A program made the translations under genes and the position numbers. Of a stretch of 64,000 bases of DNA, positions 24,131-34,415 are shown one piece after another. Position 1 is the stretch's first letter; each line of letters starts with the position of its first letter. The notes below the pieces were generated by a model. The model searched no databases, was not told the DNA's origin, and saw nothing but the letters and a program-made list of their open reading frames with translations. Source of the DNA: an uncultured Veillonellaceae bacterium (lineage in GTDB: Bacteria; Bacillota; Negativicutes; Veillonellales; Dialisteraceae); the NCBI GenBank assembly GCA_958348245.1, contig CATVYJ010000002.1, positions 1-64,000 on the forward strand, read 5' to 3'.

Positions 24131-25066
24131 TCACATCACGACGTAGGCGGCGGCGACTTTGCCTTTCAGGAGGGCGAAGGAGGTATTGATGTAGAGGAGG
24201 ATGCCGTCTTCTTCGGCGCGGTAGGTTTTCCGTTCGTCGCCGAAGAGGTTGGTGGTGCGGCCGAGGATGTCTCCCCGTTTCACGGGATCGCCCTGGCGGA
24301 GGGCGGTACGCCAGCAGCTGTCTTCTTCGGCCATGACGTAGAGGACTTTCTTCACTTCCCGGGGCATTTCTTTCATGGGCTCGGCGGGGAAGCGGTCTCC
24401 GGTGAGCACGCCCGTCCGGCGCAGGATGCGCACGAGGTCCCGGCGGAAGGCGGCCACGTCGTCTTCGGTGCAGAGACCGTTGCCGCCGTGCTCGATGAGG
24501 ATGGACGGCACGCCCGCCGCCGCGACGCAGTTGTACGCGCCGCCCCGGGCGATGGAGGGCACCACGTAGGGCACGTCCGCCGCGAGGGCCATCTCCCGCG
24601 AGGCGCGGCTCACCTCGGGGGCGCAGGCTTTCGAGTAGTACACGTGCGGGCACAGGTCTTCGTGGATGTCGCCGCTGTGGCAGTCGATGTAGAAGTCGGC
24701 CCGGCGGATGAAGCAGTCCATGAGGAGGTGCGCCAGCCGCTCCGTGGGCGTGCCCGCGGGATGGCCGGGAAATTCGCGGTTCAGGTTCTTCCCGTCTTCT
24801 TCGTTCAGTTCCGGCCGGCGCGCCCAGAAGGCGCAGGGATTGGCCGCGTGGACGATGGTGAGCGTCCCCGTGATGTCCTCCGGCGCGAGCGCCCCGGCGA
24901 GTTCCATGGACGCGGCCATGCCGGGATATTCCCCGCCGTGAATGCCCGCCGTGATGAGCGCCCGAGGGCCCGGCGCGGCGCCGGTGATCTCCGTCACGGG
25001 CAGGATGGCCCGTCCGCCCGGCACGGCGGCGAGCGTCCTGCGCTTCCCTGTGGTGTGTGTAGTCAT
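24131..25066 (-). CDS. Succinylglutamate desuccinylase/aspartoacylase family (M14-type) deacylase
   Basis: 311 residues. The zinc site is seen as GIHGGEYPG (His and Glu, about residues 45-53) and FYIDCHSGD (His about 130), with the NPxAFxxRxRxxxxDGxNLNREFPG block (here NPCAFWARRPEL and GKNLNREFPG) and a C-terminal lipoyl-like beta domain (GDPVKRGDILG). Members remove acyl groups from amino acids or similar amides in the cytoplasm. The start at 25066 follows GGGAGG; an ATG 15 nt upstream overlaps that site. It converges on the amino-acid binding protein gene. Confidence 0.85.
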   Translation of the reverse strand: MTTHTTGKRRTLAAVPGGRAILPVTEITGAAPGPRALITAGIHGGEYPGMAASMELAGALAPEDITGTLTIVHAANPCAFWARRPELNEEDGKNLNREFPGHPAGTPTERLAHLLMDCFIRRADFYIDCHSGDIHEDLCPHVYYSKACAPEVSRASREMALAADVPYVVPSIARGGAYNCVAAAGVPSILIEHGGNGLCTEDDVAAFRRDLVRILRRTGVLTGDRFPAEPMKEMPREVKKVLYVMAEEDSCWRTALRQGDPVKRGDILGRTTNLFGDERKTYRAEEDGILLYINTSFALLKGKVAAAYVVM

Positions 25067-25189
25067 ATCGCTGCCTCCCAACTTATACCCCTATGGGTAT
25101 TCTAAATTTTTCGGGAAATGAAACAAATTTTAAGTGTATTTTCGTTGGCATTACATTAAAATATTATAACACCTTTTCTAATTTCATGC

Positions 25190-25195
25190 TATAAT
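25190..25195 (+). promoter_or_regulatory. -10 element of the complete nickel/peptide ABC operon
   Basis: TATAAT at 25190-25195 in an A/T-rich gap (25085-25200); -35 not convincing. About 150 nt of leader follows before the first gene, with no structure I can name. Confidence 0.5.
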
Positions 25196-25345
25196 ACAAG
25201 CAGTGATACCGGCATCACCGGCGTCCGTCCGGCGTCCGTCCAGAGGGAAATGACACGGACGCCTGCAGAGGGGCCGGCTCCCTCTGCCTCTGTTTTCGCC
25301 GGCGCGCTTTCTAAGGAGACGGCGCGCCACCATCGGAAAGGAGGG

Positions 25346-26305
25346 ATGCGCTTGCATCTCCGCACATTCGGCAAGTATCTCGCCCAGGCGTTCGTCACGC
25401 TCGTGGGCATCAGTTTCATCATGTTTTCCATCACCATGATCGGCACGGAGGACCTCGCGCGCCAGCTCATCACCGGCGCGGAGGACGTGATCGTCTCGCA
25501 GGAGGAAATCGACGCGGTGACGCGGGAGCTCGGCCTCGACCAGCCTTTCTTCGTGCAGTTCGGCCACTGGCTCATGAACGCCGCGCAGGGGGACCTGGGC
25601 TTCTCGTACATGGCGAAAAAGCCCGTCGTCGACAAGATTCTCGAGTGCCTCCCGGCCACGCTGTCTCTCGCGGCGCTGTCGCTCGTGATGATGACGCTCC
25701 TCTCCGTCCCGCTTGGCATCCTTTCGGCGTATTACAAAAATAAACCGCTGGATTTCCTCATCCGCGGGGTGACCTTCTTCGGCATCTCCATCCCCGGCTT
25801 CTGGCTCGGCCTGATGCTCCTGTGGTTCTTCGGGCTGAAGCTCGGCCTCTTCCCGGTGGTGTCCTCCACCATTCGTTGGGATACGCTCTTCCTGCCGGCG
25901 CTCACGCTGGCCATCAGCATGATGTCCAAGTACACCCGGCAGGTGCGGAGCGCCGTGCTGGAGGAGCTCGGACAGGACTACGTCATGGGGGCGCGCGCCC
26001 GCGGCATGAGCGAGCTCCGCATCCTCACGCGGGAAGTCCTGCCGAACGCGCTGCTCCCGCTCATCACGCTCTACGGCCTCTCCATCGGCAGCCTCCTCGG
26101 CGGGGCGGCGGTGGTGGAGATGGTCTTCGGCTGGCAGGGCCTGGGGCTCCTCGCCGTGAAGGCCATCGAATACCGCGACATCCGCCTGCTGCAGGGCATC
26201 GTCGTATGGATCGCCGGCATGTATATGATCATCAATATTCTGGTGGACCTGTCGTACGCGCTGCTCGACCCGCGTCTCCGGAAGAAGGAGGTGCGCCATG
26301 GGTAA
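25346..26305 (+). CDS. ABC transporter permease, NikB/DppB type
   Basis: About 319 residues, six transmembrane helices and the EAA loop (EELGQDYVMGARARGMSELRIL, about 205-226, ending GAAVVEMVFGWQGLG). The ATG at 25346 is only 1-2 nt after AAAGGAGGG, so the TTG at 25352 (7 nt spacing) may be the actual start. First gene of a complete five-gene importer (two permeases, binding protein, two ATPases). It overlaps the next permease by 8 nt. Closest relative in the window is the permease at 19860. Confidence 0.92.
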   Translation: MRLHLRTFGKYLAQAFVTLVGISFIMFSITMIGTEDLARQLITGAEDVIVSQEEIDAVTRELGLDQPFFVQFGHWLMNAAQGDLGFSYMAKKPVVDKILECLPATLSLAALSLVMMTLLSVPLGILSAYYKNKPLDFLIRGVTFFGISIPGFWLGLMLLWFFGLKLGLFPVVSSTIRWDTLFLPALTLAISMMSKYTRQVRSAVLEELGQDYVMGARARGMSELRILTREVLPNALLPLITLYGLSIGSLLGGAAVVEMVFGWQGLGLLAVKAIEYRDIRLLQGIVVWIAGMYMIINILVDLSYALLDPRLRKKEVRHG

Positions 26306-27131
26306 TCTCGTCCGCGGGTTCCGCACCCACAGAAATTTCGCGTTCTTCTCCGTGCTGGCGCTGCTGCTCCTCGCGGCGGCCCTCTTCGCGCCGCTCCTCA
26401 CGTCGTACCAGCCGACTGTGGCGGACATGAAGAACGCCTTCCTGCCCCCGTCGACGGAGCACTTTTTCGGCACGGACAAACTCGGCCGCGACTGCTTCGC
26501 CCGCGTCCTCTACGGCGCGCGCAATTCTCTCGCAAGCGTGCTCCTGCTGGTGGCGCTCGTCTTCACCGTGGGCACCGCTCTCGGCGTCGTATCGGGCTAC
26601 CTCGGCGGGAAGGCGGACGCGGTCATCATGCGGCTGGCGGATATTTTCATCTCCTTCCCGGGGGTGCTCCTCGCCATCGCCATCGCGGGCATCATCGGCG
26701 GCAGCATGGTGAACGCCATCATCGCCCTCACGTGCGCCACGTGGCCGAAGTATGCCCGCCTCTCCCGGAGCCTCGTGCTCAAGATGAAGCAGGATGAATA
26801 CATCGCCGCGGCCTATGTGAACGGCGGCACGCCTTTCCATATCCTGCGGCGGCACATCCTGCCGAACATCCTGCCCCTCCTCGTCATCACCGCGGCGGCC
26901 GACATCGGCGCGCTCATGCTCGAGCTGGCGGGACTCTCCTTCCTCGGATTCGGCACGCAGCCGCCCGCGCCCGAATGGGGCGCCATGATCAGCGAAGGGC
27001 GGCAGCATCTCCAGACCGCGCCGTGGCTCATGATCTTCCCCGGCCTGGCCATCTTCATCTCCGTAGTCATCTTCAACCTGTGGGGCGACGCCCTCCGCGA
27101 CGTGCTGGACCCCCGGGACGATCAGGAATAA
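26298..27131 (+). CDS. ABC transporter permease, NikC/DppC type
   Basis: 277 residues. The N-terminal helix is followed by the family's HFFGTDKLGRDCFARVLYGAR (about residues 54-74, split), then five further helices with the EAA loop KMKQDEYIAAAYVNGGTPFHIL and SFLGFGTQPPAPEWGAM. It pairs with the permease encoded just upstream to form the membrane channel. Position in the five-gene operon is as in nik/dpp/cnt systems. Confidence 0.93.
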   Translation: MGNLVRGFRTHRNFAFFSVLALLLLAAALFAPLLTSYQPTVADMKNAFLPPSTEHFFGTDKLGRDCFARVLYGARNSLASVLLLVALVFTVGTALGVVSGYLGGKADAVIMRLADIFISFPGVLLAIAIAGIIGGSMVNAIIALTCATWPKYARLSRSLVLKMKQDEYIAAAYVNGGTPFHILRRHILPNILPLLVITAAADIGALMLELAGLSFLGFGTQPPAPEWGAMISEGRQHLQTAPWLMIFPGLAIFISVVIFNLWGDALRDVLDPRDDQE

Positions 27132-27150
27132 ATAAAGAGAGGAGTCTCTC

Positions 27151-28713
27151 ATGAAACGCAACTGCAAACTGCTCATCACCGCGGCGCTCGCCGCGTCCGT
27201 CTTCGGCCTCGCCGGCTGCGGCGGAAACGATACCGCGGGCGACACGCTCCGCGTGGGCGTCACGAATTTCGCGGACAGCCTCGAACCGACGGACAACTAC
27301 TTCGCCTGGGTGGTCATGCGCTACGGCATCGGCGAATGCCTCGCCCGCTTCGACGACCAGATGCGGCCCCAGCCGTGGATCGCCGAGAGCTGGTCCGTCT
27401 CGGACGACAAGCTCACGTGGACCTTCAAGATCCGGGACGGCGTCAAGTTTTCCAACGGCCATCCCGTCACCGCCGATGCGGTGAAGTCCTCCATTGAGCG
27501 CGTCTTCGCCATGTCCGACCGGGCGAAGACCTTCTTCACCTACGACTCGATCACCGCGGACGGACAGAATCTCATCATCCGCACCACGGCCCCCGTGCCG
27601 ACGCTCCCGGGCATGCTGGCGGACCCGCTCTTCCTCATCGTGGACACGAGCGTCACGGACCGGGACTACCGGAAGGACGGCCCCGTGGCCACCGGCCCCT
27701 ACATGGTAAAATCCTTCTCCCGGTCTCACGCCTCCCTCGATGCGAACCCCTACTACTGGGACGGCAAGGTGCCCTTCCCGCATCTGGAAGTGCCCTCCAT
27801 CGACGACCCGAATACGCGCGCCATGTCTCTCCAGTCCGGCGAGACGGACGTCATCGTGAACGTCGCGTCCGGCGACCTGCCCCTCTTCGAAGACAAGGAG
27901 AAATACAATATCTCCGAGATGTCCTCCCTCCGGAGCGCGCTCGCCCGGCTGAACTCGGCCCCCGGCCGCATCCTGAACGACAAGCGCGTGCGCGAAGCGC
28001 TCCTCTCCGCGTGCGACCGCAAGACCTACTGCGACGTGCTCCTGAAGGGCACCTTCATCCCCGGCGGTCCGGCGGTGCCGCCCTCCATGGATTACGGTTT
28101 CGACCAGCTGAAAGACCCGAACACCTTTGACCCCGATCGGGCGAAGCGCCTCCTCGACGAAGCGGGCTGGAAGGACACCGACGGCGACGGCATCCGCGAG
28201 AAGGACGGGCAGAAGCTCTCCCTCGATTTCGTGTACTACTCCAGCCGGGCGGAACTGCCGCTCTTCGCGGAAGCGACGCAGGCGGACGCGCGCAAAGTGG
28301 GCATCGATATCCAGCTCCAGTCCGTGGACTACAACGTGCTGGACGGCATGGCCAAGCGCGGCGAATACGATCTCATCATCTCCAATATCCTCACCGCCAA
28401 TACGGGCGACCCGGAGATCTACCTCAACTGGTACTGGAAGACGAACGTGGACGGCTCGAACCCGCAGAACGGCTCCGGCTACAGCAATCCCGAGTACGAC
28501 GCGCTCTCCGACCAGCTCGCGGTGGAATTCGACCCGGCCCGCCGGCGCGACCTCATCATCCGGATGCAGCAGATCCTCCTGGACGACGCGGCGACGATCA
28601 TCTTCGGCTATCCGAAGACAAACATGGTGTCCAGCACCCGCGTCACCGGCGCGCGCATCCTCCCCGCGGACTACTACTGGATCACGAAGGACATCCGTCC
28701 TGCCGGCGTCTGA
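27151..28713 (+). CDS. Nickel/peptide ABC transporter substrate-binding lipoprotein
   Basis: 520 residues, family 5 solute-binding protein with lipobox LAGC near residue 23. Family blocks are DTLRVGVTNFADSLEP, QPWIAESWSVSDDKLTWTF, GPVATGPYMVKS, KRLLDEAGWKDTDGDGI and PADYYWITKDIRP. Similar proteins bind nickel, metallophore complexes or short peptides; the genes around it (two permeases, two ATPases) are the same in each case, so the ligand is not decided here. GAGAGGAG precedes the ATG, 19 nt after the permease. It is the intact paralog of the frameshifted gene at 20801. Confidence 0.93.
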   Translation: MKRNCKLLITAALAASVFGLAGCGGNDTAGDTLRVGVTNFADSLEPTDNYFAWVVMRYGIGECLARFDDQMRPQPWIAESWSVSDDKLTWTFKIRDGVKFSNGHPVTADAVKSSIERVFAMSDRAKTFFTYDSITADGQNLIIRTTAPVPTLPGMLADPLFLIVDTSVTDRDYRKDGPVATGPYMVKSFSRSHASLDANPYYWDGKVPFPHLEVPSIDDPNTRAMSLQSGETDVIVNVASGDLPLFEDKEKYNISEMSSLRSALARLNSAPGRILNDKRVREALLSACDRKTYCDVLLKGTFIPGGPAVPPSMDYGFDQLKDPNTFDPDRAKRLLDEAGWKDTDGDGIREKDGQKLSLDFVYYSSRAELPLFAEATQADARKVGIDIQLQSVDYNVLDGMAKRGEYDLIISNILTANTGDPEIYLNWYWKTNVDGSNPQNGSGYSNPEYDALSDQLAVEFDPARRRDLIIRMQQILLDDAATIIFGYPKTNMVSSTRVTGARILPADYYWITKDIRPAGV

Positions 28714-28779
28714 TTTTCCGCACAGCCGGCCCGCGCCATGCCGCCGGCTGTTTCGTATCGCATAGAAAAGGAGGCATTC

Positions 28780-29562
28780 ATGCTTCTTGAAGTGAAAGAT
28801 CTGGGCATCGCCTACGGAAAGCGGGCGCCCATCGTGCGGCACGTATCCTTCACCCTCGACGCGGGGGAAGTGCTCGCCATCGTGGGCGAGTCCGGCTCGG
28901 GCAAGACCACGGTCATCCGGTCCATCCAGCACATTCTCCCCGGCGGCGGCCACATCGCGGAAGGACAGGTGCTCTTCGAAGGGGAAGACACGCAGAAGCA
29001 GACCCCGGCACAGCACCGCGCCCTCTGCGGGCGGGACGTGTCCATGATTTTCCAGGACTGCGGCGCCATGATGAATCCCATCCGCTCCATCGGCCGCCAG
29101 TTCCGGGACTATCTCTCCATCCACGGCGTGACGGACGCCGCCGAAGCGGACCGGCTCATGACGTCCATGCTCGCCATGGTGCGCCTCCCCGACCCGGCGC
29201 GCATCCTCGCGAGCTACCCCTTCGAGCTCTCCGGAGGCATGCGCCAGCGCGTGGGCATCGCCATGGCCATGGCCCTCCGGCCGAAGCTCCTTCTCGCCGA
29301 TGAGCCCACCAGCGCCCTCGACGTGACCACACAGGCGCAGATCGTAAAGGAAATGATGGACGCGGCCCACTCCATGGGGACGGCCATCATCATCGTCACA
29401 CACAATCTGGGCGTCGCCGCCTACATGGCCGACCGCATCCTCGTCATGAAAAACGGCCGCCCCGTGGAATACGGCCCCGCCGACGACATCATCCGCCGGC
29501 CGCAGGCGGACTACACCCGCATGCTCCTCGCGGCCGTGCCGAGACTGGGAGGCGTGCAATGA
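28780..29562 (+). CDS. ABC transporter ATPase, NikD/DppD type
   Basis: 260 residues with Walker [10 protein letters not shown] (about residues 35-43), Q-loop IFQDCGAMM, signature [14 protein letters not shown], Walker [13 protein letters not shown] and switch THNLGV. It is short for DppD because it ends at residue 260 without the Cys-rich C-terminal oligopeptide domain, which is more like NikD. AAAAGGAGG 7 nt upstream sets the ATG at 28780. Overlaps the next ATPase by 4 nt. Confidence 0.93.
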   Translation: MLLEVKDLGIAYGKRAPIVRHVSFTLDAGEVLAIVGESGSGKTTVIRSIQHILPGGGHIAEGQVLFEGEDTQKQTPAQHRALCGRDVSMIFQDCGAMMNPIRSIGRQFRDYLSIHGVTDAAEADRLMTSMLAMVRLPDPARILASYPFELSGGMRQRVGIAMAMALRPKLLLADEPTSALDVTTQAQIVKEMMDAAHSMGTAIIIVTHNLGVAAYMADRILVMKNGRPVEYGPADDIIRRPQADYTRMLLAAVPRLGGVQ

Positions 29563-30371
29563 ACGGACACACAGAAGAACTCCTCCGCATGGAGGGCATC
29601 ACCAAAGTCTTCCCCCTCGACGGGGGCGGCACGCTCACCGCGTGCGACCACATCACCTTCTCCGTCCATCCCGGCGAGACCTTCGGCGTCGTGGGCGAAT
29701 CCGGCTCCGGCAAGTCCACCCTCGCGCGCATCCTCACCCGCCTCGAGACGCCCACCGAAGGGCGCATCCTCTACCGCGGCGAAGACATCACCCATCTCTC
29801 CGGCGAAGCGCTCCGGCAGCACCGCCGGGCCGTGCAGATGGTCTTCCAGGACCCGTCCACCGCGCTCGACCCGAAACTGCGCGTGCGGGACATTATCTGC
29901 GAGCCGCTCTTCAATTTCGGGCTCCTCCGCGCCTCGGAAGCAGACGACAAAGCGCGGGAACTCCTGCGCCTCGTAGATCTCCCGGAGGACTTCGCGGACC
30001 GCTTCCCCCACAACATGTCCGGCGGGCAGCGCCAGCGCGTGGCCATCGCCCGGGCGGTCGCCCTCGCGCCGGAGCTCATCGTCCTCGACGAAGCGACCTC
30101 CGCCCTCGACGTGTCCGTGCAGGCCCGCGTCATCGACCTCCTACGCCGGCTCCAGCAGGAAAAGCACATCGCCTACCTCTTCATCTGCCACGATCTTTTC
30201 CTGGCGAATAATTTCTGCGACCGCATCCTCGTCATGCAGCACGGAAAAGAAGTGGAGACCATCCACGACCTCCGCGAGGCGAAATCTGCCTACGCGAGAC
30301 GGCTCACCGCCTCGGTCTTCACCCTCGAAGAAGGGAAACGCAAAGTCCTGCCGCCGGAACTCTTCCAGTGA
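29559..30371 (+). CDS. ABC transporter ATPase, NikE/DppF type
   Basis: 270 residues: Walker [12 protein letters not shown]-loop [12 protein letters not shown], signature [14 protein letters not shown], Walker [13 protein letters not shown], switch ICHDLF. Note Asp-Glu-Ala rather than Asp-Glu-Pro in Walker B, as is common for NikE-like proteins. It forms the heterodimeric motor with the preceding ATPase. Last gene of the operon, followed at once by a terminator. Confidence 0.93.
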   Translation: MNGHTEELLRMEGITKVFPLDGGGTLTACDHITFSVHPGETFGVVGESGSGKSTLARILTRLETPTEGRILYRGEDITHLSGEALRQHRRAVQMVFQDPSTALDPKLRVRDIICEPLFNFGLLRASEADDKARELLRLVDLPEDFADRFPHNMSGGQRQRVAIARAVALAPELIVLDEATSALDVSVQARVIDLLRRLQQEKHIAYLFICHDLFLANNFCDRILVMQHGKEVETIHDLREAKSAYARRLTASVFTLEEGKRKVLPPELFQ

Positions 30372-30383
30372 CAGGCAAACGAA

Positions 30384-30413
30384 AAGAACGTCCATACCGG
30401 ACGTTCTTTTTTT
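30384..30413 (+). terminator. Terminator of the nickel/peptide ABC operon
   Basis: AGAACGTCC / GGACGTTCT stem with a 5-nt loop and seven T. Confidence 0.9.
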
Positions 30414-30423
30414 GCATCCATTT

Positions 30424-31662
30424 TCAGAATTTATACACCAGAGACAGCTCCCACGCATCCGACAGGTCGTGAGATTCGCTCCCCTCCGGCTCGTACGCGA
30501 AAGCCCACTCCCCGTGGAGCATCAGATTCGGCATGAGCGTCACATCTCCCGTGGCCAGCCAGAAATGGCCATCCTGCAGGAAGATCGTGTCGTCGATGTC
30601 GAGCCCCGTCATATACTGGTGGTACAGCCCTTTCTCCACATCGTAGTACGCCACGTCGATGCCGAAGGTCCCCGGCTTCTTCCGGTTCACCGCGCCCCAG
30701 CCGACACCGGCCGCCCAGACCTGCGCGTCTCCCGGCGCGTCCGTATCCCGGTAATAATCGCCGAACACGCGGAACTCTCCGATCGGCACTGTGAGATTGC
30801 CGCCGAGCACATTCGCCGAACGGCGCAGGCCGTCCTCCGTGAAATCGGACGTGCGGAAATAATCCACGCCGATGCGCACAGCGGAGAAATCCGCCTTCGC
30901 CTGCGCGTAGAACGCTTCCGCCTCGTCAAAGGTCCCTGCCGGATCGTCCGGCGCGGCGTCCTTGAAACGGCCGAAGCCTGCCCGGAGCGAAGCCTTCTCT
31001 CCCAGCGGCGCATAGAGCTCCGCTCCGTCGAAAGCGCTCCCCGCGAGCCACGTGGCCTGCGTGCCCATGTCGATTTCATACCGGCCGAGCACCACCGCGG
31101 CGCCGCCGAAGTCGTGGCGCACGTTCATGCGGTCCATCTTCACGTCCCCGCCGCTGTCCTTCTGCCAGTTCACATTGCCCGATGTGAAGCGACCCGTCAC
31201 CTTCGTGCGGTCGTTCACGGCGGCCTGCGCGGTGATGCGCACCCGGCCGTCCCACGTGCCGTCCCCGGCGGTGCTTTCCTTGTAGCGCATGCGCGAGTCT
31301 CCGCTCCAGGAAATGTTGCCCACCTGCTTCTCAAGATTTGACACCCGCACGCCGAGGCTGTCCAGCTCGTCCGCGTACTCCGCCGCGAGCCGGTCGATCG
31401 CCGCGCGTTGCTCCGCGCTGTACTGATCCTCCTTCGCCATGAGGCGCGCCGTGATCTGCGCCATCTCATAGCGCGTGATGGAAGTCCCGCCCCGGAAGGT
31501 GCCGTCCGGGTAGCCCTCCACGATGCCCTGATCGGACAGGTCCGCCACCGCCTGATACGCCCAGCTCTCCGCCGGCACATCGGAAAACGGATTGGCCGCC
31601 GAAGCCGCGCCGCCCAGGCCGAACGCCGCCGCAGCGGCCAGCAGCATCCATTGTGTTTTCAT
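30424..31662 (-). CDS. OmpM-like outer-membrane porin with SLH domain
   Basis: 412 residues. Signal peptide ending at ASAA (about residue 22), one S-layer-homology domain (about 24-75: NPFSDVPAESWAYQAVADLSDQGIVEGYPDGTF motif, split here; and TRYEMAQITARLMA), a coiled-coil linker (about 80-115) with AAIDRLAAEYADELDSLG, then a beta-barrel porin ending in LSLVYKF with terminal Phe. In Negativicutes this architecture anchors the outer membrane to peptidoglycan through the SLH domain and is the major porin. The ATG at 31662 follows GAGAGGA. Single-gene unit with a strong promoter. Confidence 0.93.
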   Translation of the reverse strand: MKTQWMLLAAAAAFGLGGAASAANPFSDVPAESWAYQAVADLSDQGIVEGYPDGTFRGGTSITRYEMAQITARLMAKEDQYSAEQRAAIDRLAAEYADELDSLGVRVSNLEKQVGNISWSGDSRMRYKESTAGDGTWDGRVRITAQAAVNDRTKVTGRFTSGNVNWQKDSGGDVKMDRMNVRHDFGGAAVVLGRYEIDMGTQATWLAGSAFDGAELYAPLGEKASLRAGFGRFKDAAPDDPAGTFDEAEAFYAQAKADFSAVRIGVDYFRTSDFTEDGLRRSANVLGGNLTVPIGEFRVFGDYYRDTDAPGDAQVWAAGVGWGAVNRKKPGTFGIDVAYYDVEKGLYHQYMTGLDIDDTIFLQDGHFWLATGDVTLMPNLMLHGEWAFAYEPEGSESHDLSDAWELSLVYKF

Positions 31663-31742
31663 TTCGTTTCCTCTCTTTCCAGCCGCCATTTTTCATGCGT
31701 TGTCTCGTCCCTTTCCCTTCGGACAGACAGGCGGCTGTCTGC

Positions 31743-31771
31743 ATTGTATCAGTGCCTATCAGCTTCATCAA
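31743..31771 (-). promoter_or_regulatory. Promoter of the OmpM-like gene
   Basis: Minus strand TTGATG (31766-31771), 17-nt spacer, TACAAT (31743-31748). Confidence 0.75.
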
Positions 31772-32103
31772 CCGCCGTCACTTCGATGATTTTCCTTCTT
31801 TTTATTCTTTTGTTTTATTCTCATGAAATTCTAAATTTAAGAAAATCCAAAGGCAGAAGAAAACGGCTATTTCCTGTTTTCTCTGTGAAAAACCTCCGAT
31901 AAATTCTGAATATTTTCTCATCTTCTATCCCCATACCCGCTACGGTTTCCAAACTTCTTTTATAAGAATAAAATTATATTACATTTGTATTCCATTAAAA
32001 TTTTATATATTACATCCACCTCATTCTGACCTTGTACATCTTCCCCGTTCTCGCCTAAAAGAATGAGCACATGGCAGGTATTCTTCCAAAACATGCGCAA
32101 AGA
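31772..32103. other. A/T-rich gene-free gap
   Basis: Markedly A+T-rich stretch between the porin promoter and the terminator of the peptide ABC operon. I see no gene, no convincing structured RNA and no repeat from the island family in it. Confidence 0.5.
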
Positions 32104-32128
32104 AAAAAGCCCTCCGCGAAGGAGAGCT
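32104..32128 (-). terminator. Terminator of the peptide ABC/serine hydrolase operon
   Basis: Minus strand GCTCTCC / GGAGGGC stem followed by six T, right after the hydrolase stop. Confidence 0.85.
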
Positions 32129-32137
32129 TTTTTCCGC

Positions 32138-33592
32138 TTACTGCGGCATCTTCCGGAAGCGGACGGGGGCCACTTTCGGCTCCAGGGGGAATATGAAGCC
32201 GGCGATGGTGCCGTCCGGGGCCGCTTCGAAGGTGAGGGGGAGGGTGTAGAGGTCGGTGTCTTCCTTGACGCCTTCCACGCGGAAGGTGTCGTAGTGGACG
32301 TGCGTGAGGACAAGGCCAGTCACCCCGCGCTCGTCCAGGAGGAGCCGCTCTCCGTCCCATCTCACCCGGAAACGGCCGTATCCGGGGTGTTCGTAGACGC
32401 CGCAGTAGGCTGCGGGGCGGCGGGACGGCTGTGTGCCGGGGATGACGGATTCCGGCATGCAGTCGTGCTCCAGATGGTGGTACATGTCTTCCGGCGCATG
32501 GGCTCTGCGCTCGGTGTAGATGCGGTACCAGTCATCGGTCGACCGCCCCGTGAACGCGTCCAGGAGGTAGCCCTGAACGGCGAAAATGAAAGGATTGTCC
32601 GGAGCGTGCAGATTCTGGAGGTACACCGCGCCCCGGCCCAGACCGGGCAGGTAGAACTGGAAGGCGCTGTAGCCTTCGATTTTGCCCGTATGCTGCTGGA
32701 CGATGTGCCCGTGGTATTCCATGACGCGCCACCCGAGGCCGTAGCCGAGGGACCGCCCGCCCAGCACGTGTGGATAGTCCATGAGGATCTGCGGACGGTG
32801 CATGTCGAGGAAATGGGAAGGCGTAAGGAGCGCTGCGCCGTCCGGCGCAAGACCGCCCCGGATGTGGAAGGCGAGCCACCGCGCCATGTCCCGGGCGGTG
32901 GACATGACGGAGCCGCACGGCCCGGCCTGGTCGATATTCCACCGGGGAATCCTGTGCAGCCCCTCCTGCCACCAGTGGGGCGCGGCGAGATTGTCTTCCC
33001 GCTCTGCGTCTCCCATGAGGCAGTACGTGCGGGTCATGCCGAGGGGACGGAAGAGTTCCTCTGCGAGGATGGTCTCCCATTTCTTCCCCGCGGCCGCTTC
33101 CATGACGCCCCCCACGGCGGCGTACATGACGTTGCTGTACTGCGCCACTGTGCGGAAGGACGCGTTCGGCTCGAGGTATCTGAGCCGGCGGAGGTATTCC
33201 ACGCGGGAAATGGAATTGTCCGGCCAGGCCCCGTCGTGTCCCGCCACGCCCGTGCGGTGGCAGAGCATGTCCCGCACGGTGCAGAGGGCGGAGGCGTGCT
33301 CGTCCCACAGGGCGAAGCCCGGCAGATAGGACGCGATGGGCGCGTCGATGTCGAGGAGCCCTTTCTCTTCGAGGCAGAGCGCCGCCGCGGCGGTCATGGA
33401 CTTCGTGCACGACCCGATGCCCGAGACGGTGTCCGGCCCGAAAGGCGCCTTTGTCTCGATGTCCCGCGTGCCGAAGCTGAGGAAGTACGTGTCGTCCCGG
33501 TCGATCACGGCCATGGCGCATCCCGGGATGCGGTAGTAGGCCATCATGCGCTCCGCGAGCTTGCGGAGGCCGTCCAGATACATCGGCGTCAT
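32138..33592 (-). CDS. Serine hydrolase of the class C beta-lactamase/D-aminopeptidase family
   Basis: 484 residues, no signal peptide, so cytoplasmic. The penicillin-binding fold is marked by SCTK (Ser61, Lys64), YSN (Tyr152-Asn154) and HTG near residue 317; the C-terminal 100 residues (about 385-484) form a lipocalin-like domain of the kind found in D-aminopeptidases and EstB-like proteins. It overlaps the last ATPase of the peptide importer by 4 nt (ATGA), so the two are translationally coupled. I infer that it acts on an imported peptide, such as a D-amino-acid peptide from the cell wall; a carboxylesterase is an alternative. Confidence 0.85.
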   Translation of the reverse strand: MTPMYLDGLRKLAERMMAYYRIPGCAMAVIDRDDTYFLSFGTRDIETKAPFGPDTVSGIGSCTKSMTAAAALCLEEKGLLDIDAPIASYLPGFALWDEHASALCTVRDMLCHRTGVAGHDGAWPDNSISRVEYLRRLRYLEPNASFRTVAQYSNVMYAAVGGVMEAAAGKKWETILAEELFRPLGMTRTYCLMGDAEREDNLAAPHWWQEGLHRIPRWNIDQAGPCGSVMSTARDMARWLAFHIRGGLAPDGAALLTPSHFLDMHRPQILMDYPHVLGGRSLGYGLGWRVMEYHGHIVQQHTGKIEGYSAFQFYLPGLGRGAVYLQNLHAPDNPFIFAVQGYLLDAFTGRSTDDWYRIYTERRAHAPEDMYHHLEHDCMPESVIPGTQPSRRPAAYCGVYEHPGYGRFRVRWDGERLLLDERGVTGLVLTHVHYDTFRVEGVKEDTDLYTLPLTFEAAPDGTIAGFIFPLEPKVAPVRFRKMPQ

Positions 33593-34415
33593 GACGCGCC
33601 TCCCGCTTCTTCCGCCAGCCCTTCAGGCATGCGGAAGGGTTTGCCGATCATGGGCACGGCTTCGATGAGCTCCCGGGTGTACGCCTCGGACGGCGCGGAG
33701 AGAATGCGCTCCGACGGCCCCGTCTCCACGATCCGCCCTTTCCGCATGACCACGGTCTTGTCGGAAATGTACTTCACCACGGCGAGGTTGTGGGAAATGA
33801 AGAGATAGGTGAGGTGCAGCTCCTGCCGGAGATCGGTGAGGAGATTCAGCACCTGCGCCTGCACGGACACGTCGAGGGCGGAGGTGGGCTCGTCGAGGAT
33901 GAGGATTTCCGGCTCGGTCATAAGCGCCCGGGCGATGGAAATGCGCTGGCGCTGGCCCCCGGAAAATTCGTGGGGATAGCGGCCGAGGGCGCTCTGCGGC
34001 AGACCCACCAGATGGAGCAGTTCTTTCGCCCGCTCTTCCGTTTCTTTTCCGCTGTGGCCGCCGAGGACGCGCATGGGCTCGGCCACGATCTGCCCGATGG
34101 TCATGCGCGGCGAGAGCGAGGAGTACGGGTCCTGGAAAACGATCTGGATGCGCCGGCGGAGGGGCCGGAGCTCGGTCTCCTTCATGTGGGAGATGTCCGT
34201 GCCGTCCAGCAGGATGCGTCCCGACGTGGGTTCTTCCAGACGGACGATGAGATTCGCCAGGGTGGACTTGCCGCAGCCGGACTCGCCCACGATGCCGATG
34301 GACTCCCCTTTCTCCACGGCGAGGGACACGCCGTCCAGGGCGTGCACTTCTTTCGTTTTTCCGAAGAATCCCTTCGTGCGGAAGGTCTTCGTCACGTTTT
34401 CAATGGCAAGCAGGC

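Noticed and set aside
27073..29559. Very long open frame on the minus strand opposite the nickel/peptide binding protein and ATPase
   Set aside because: It is the mirror of two well-supported genes; GC-rich codons leave few stops on the opposite strand. Its protein is Arg/His/Val-rich without any motif.
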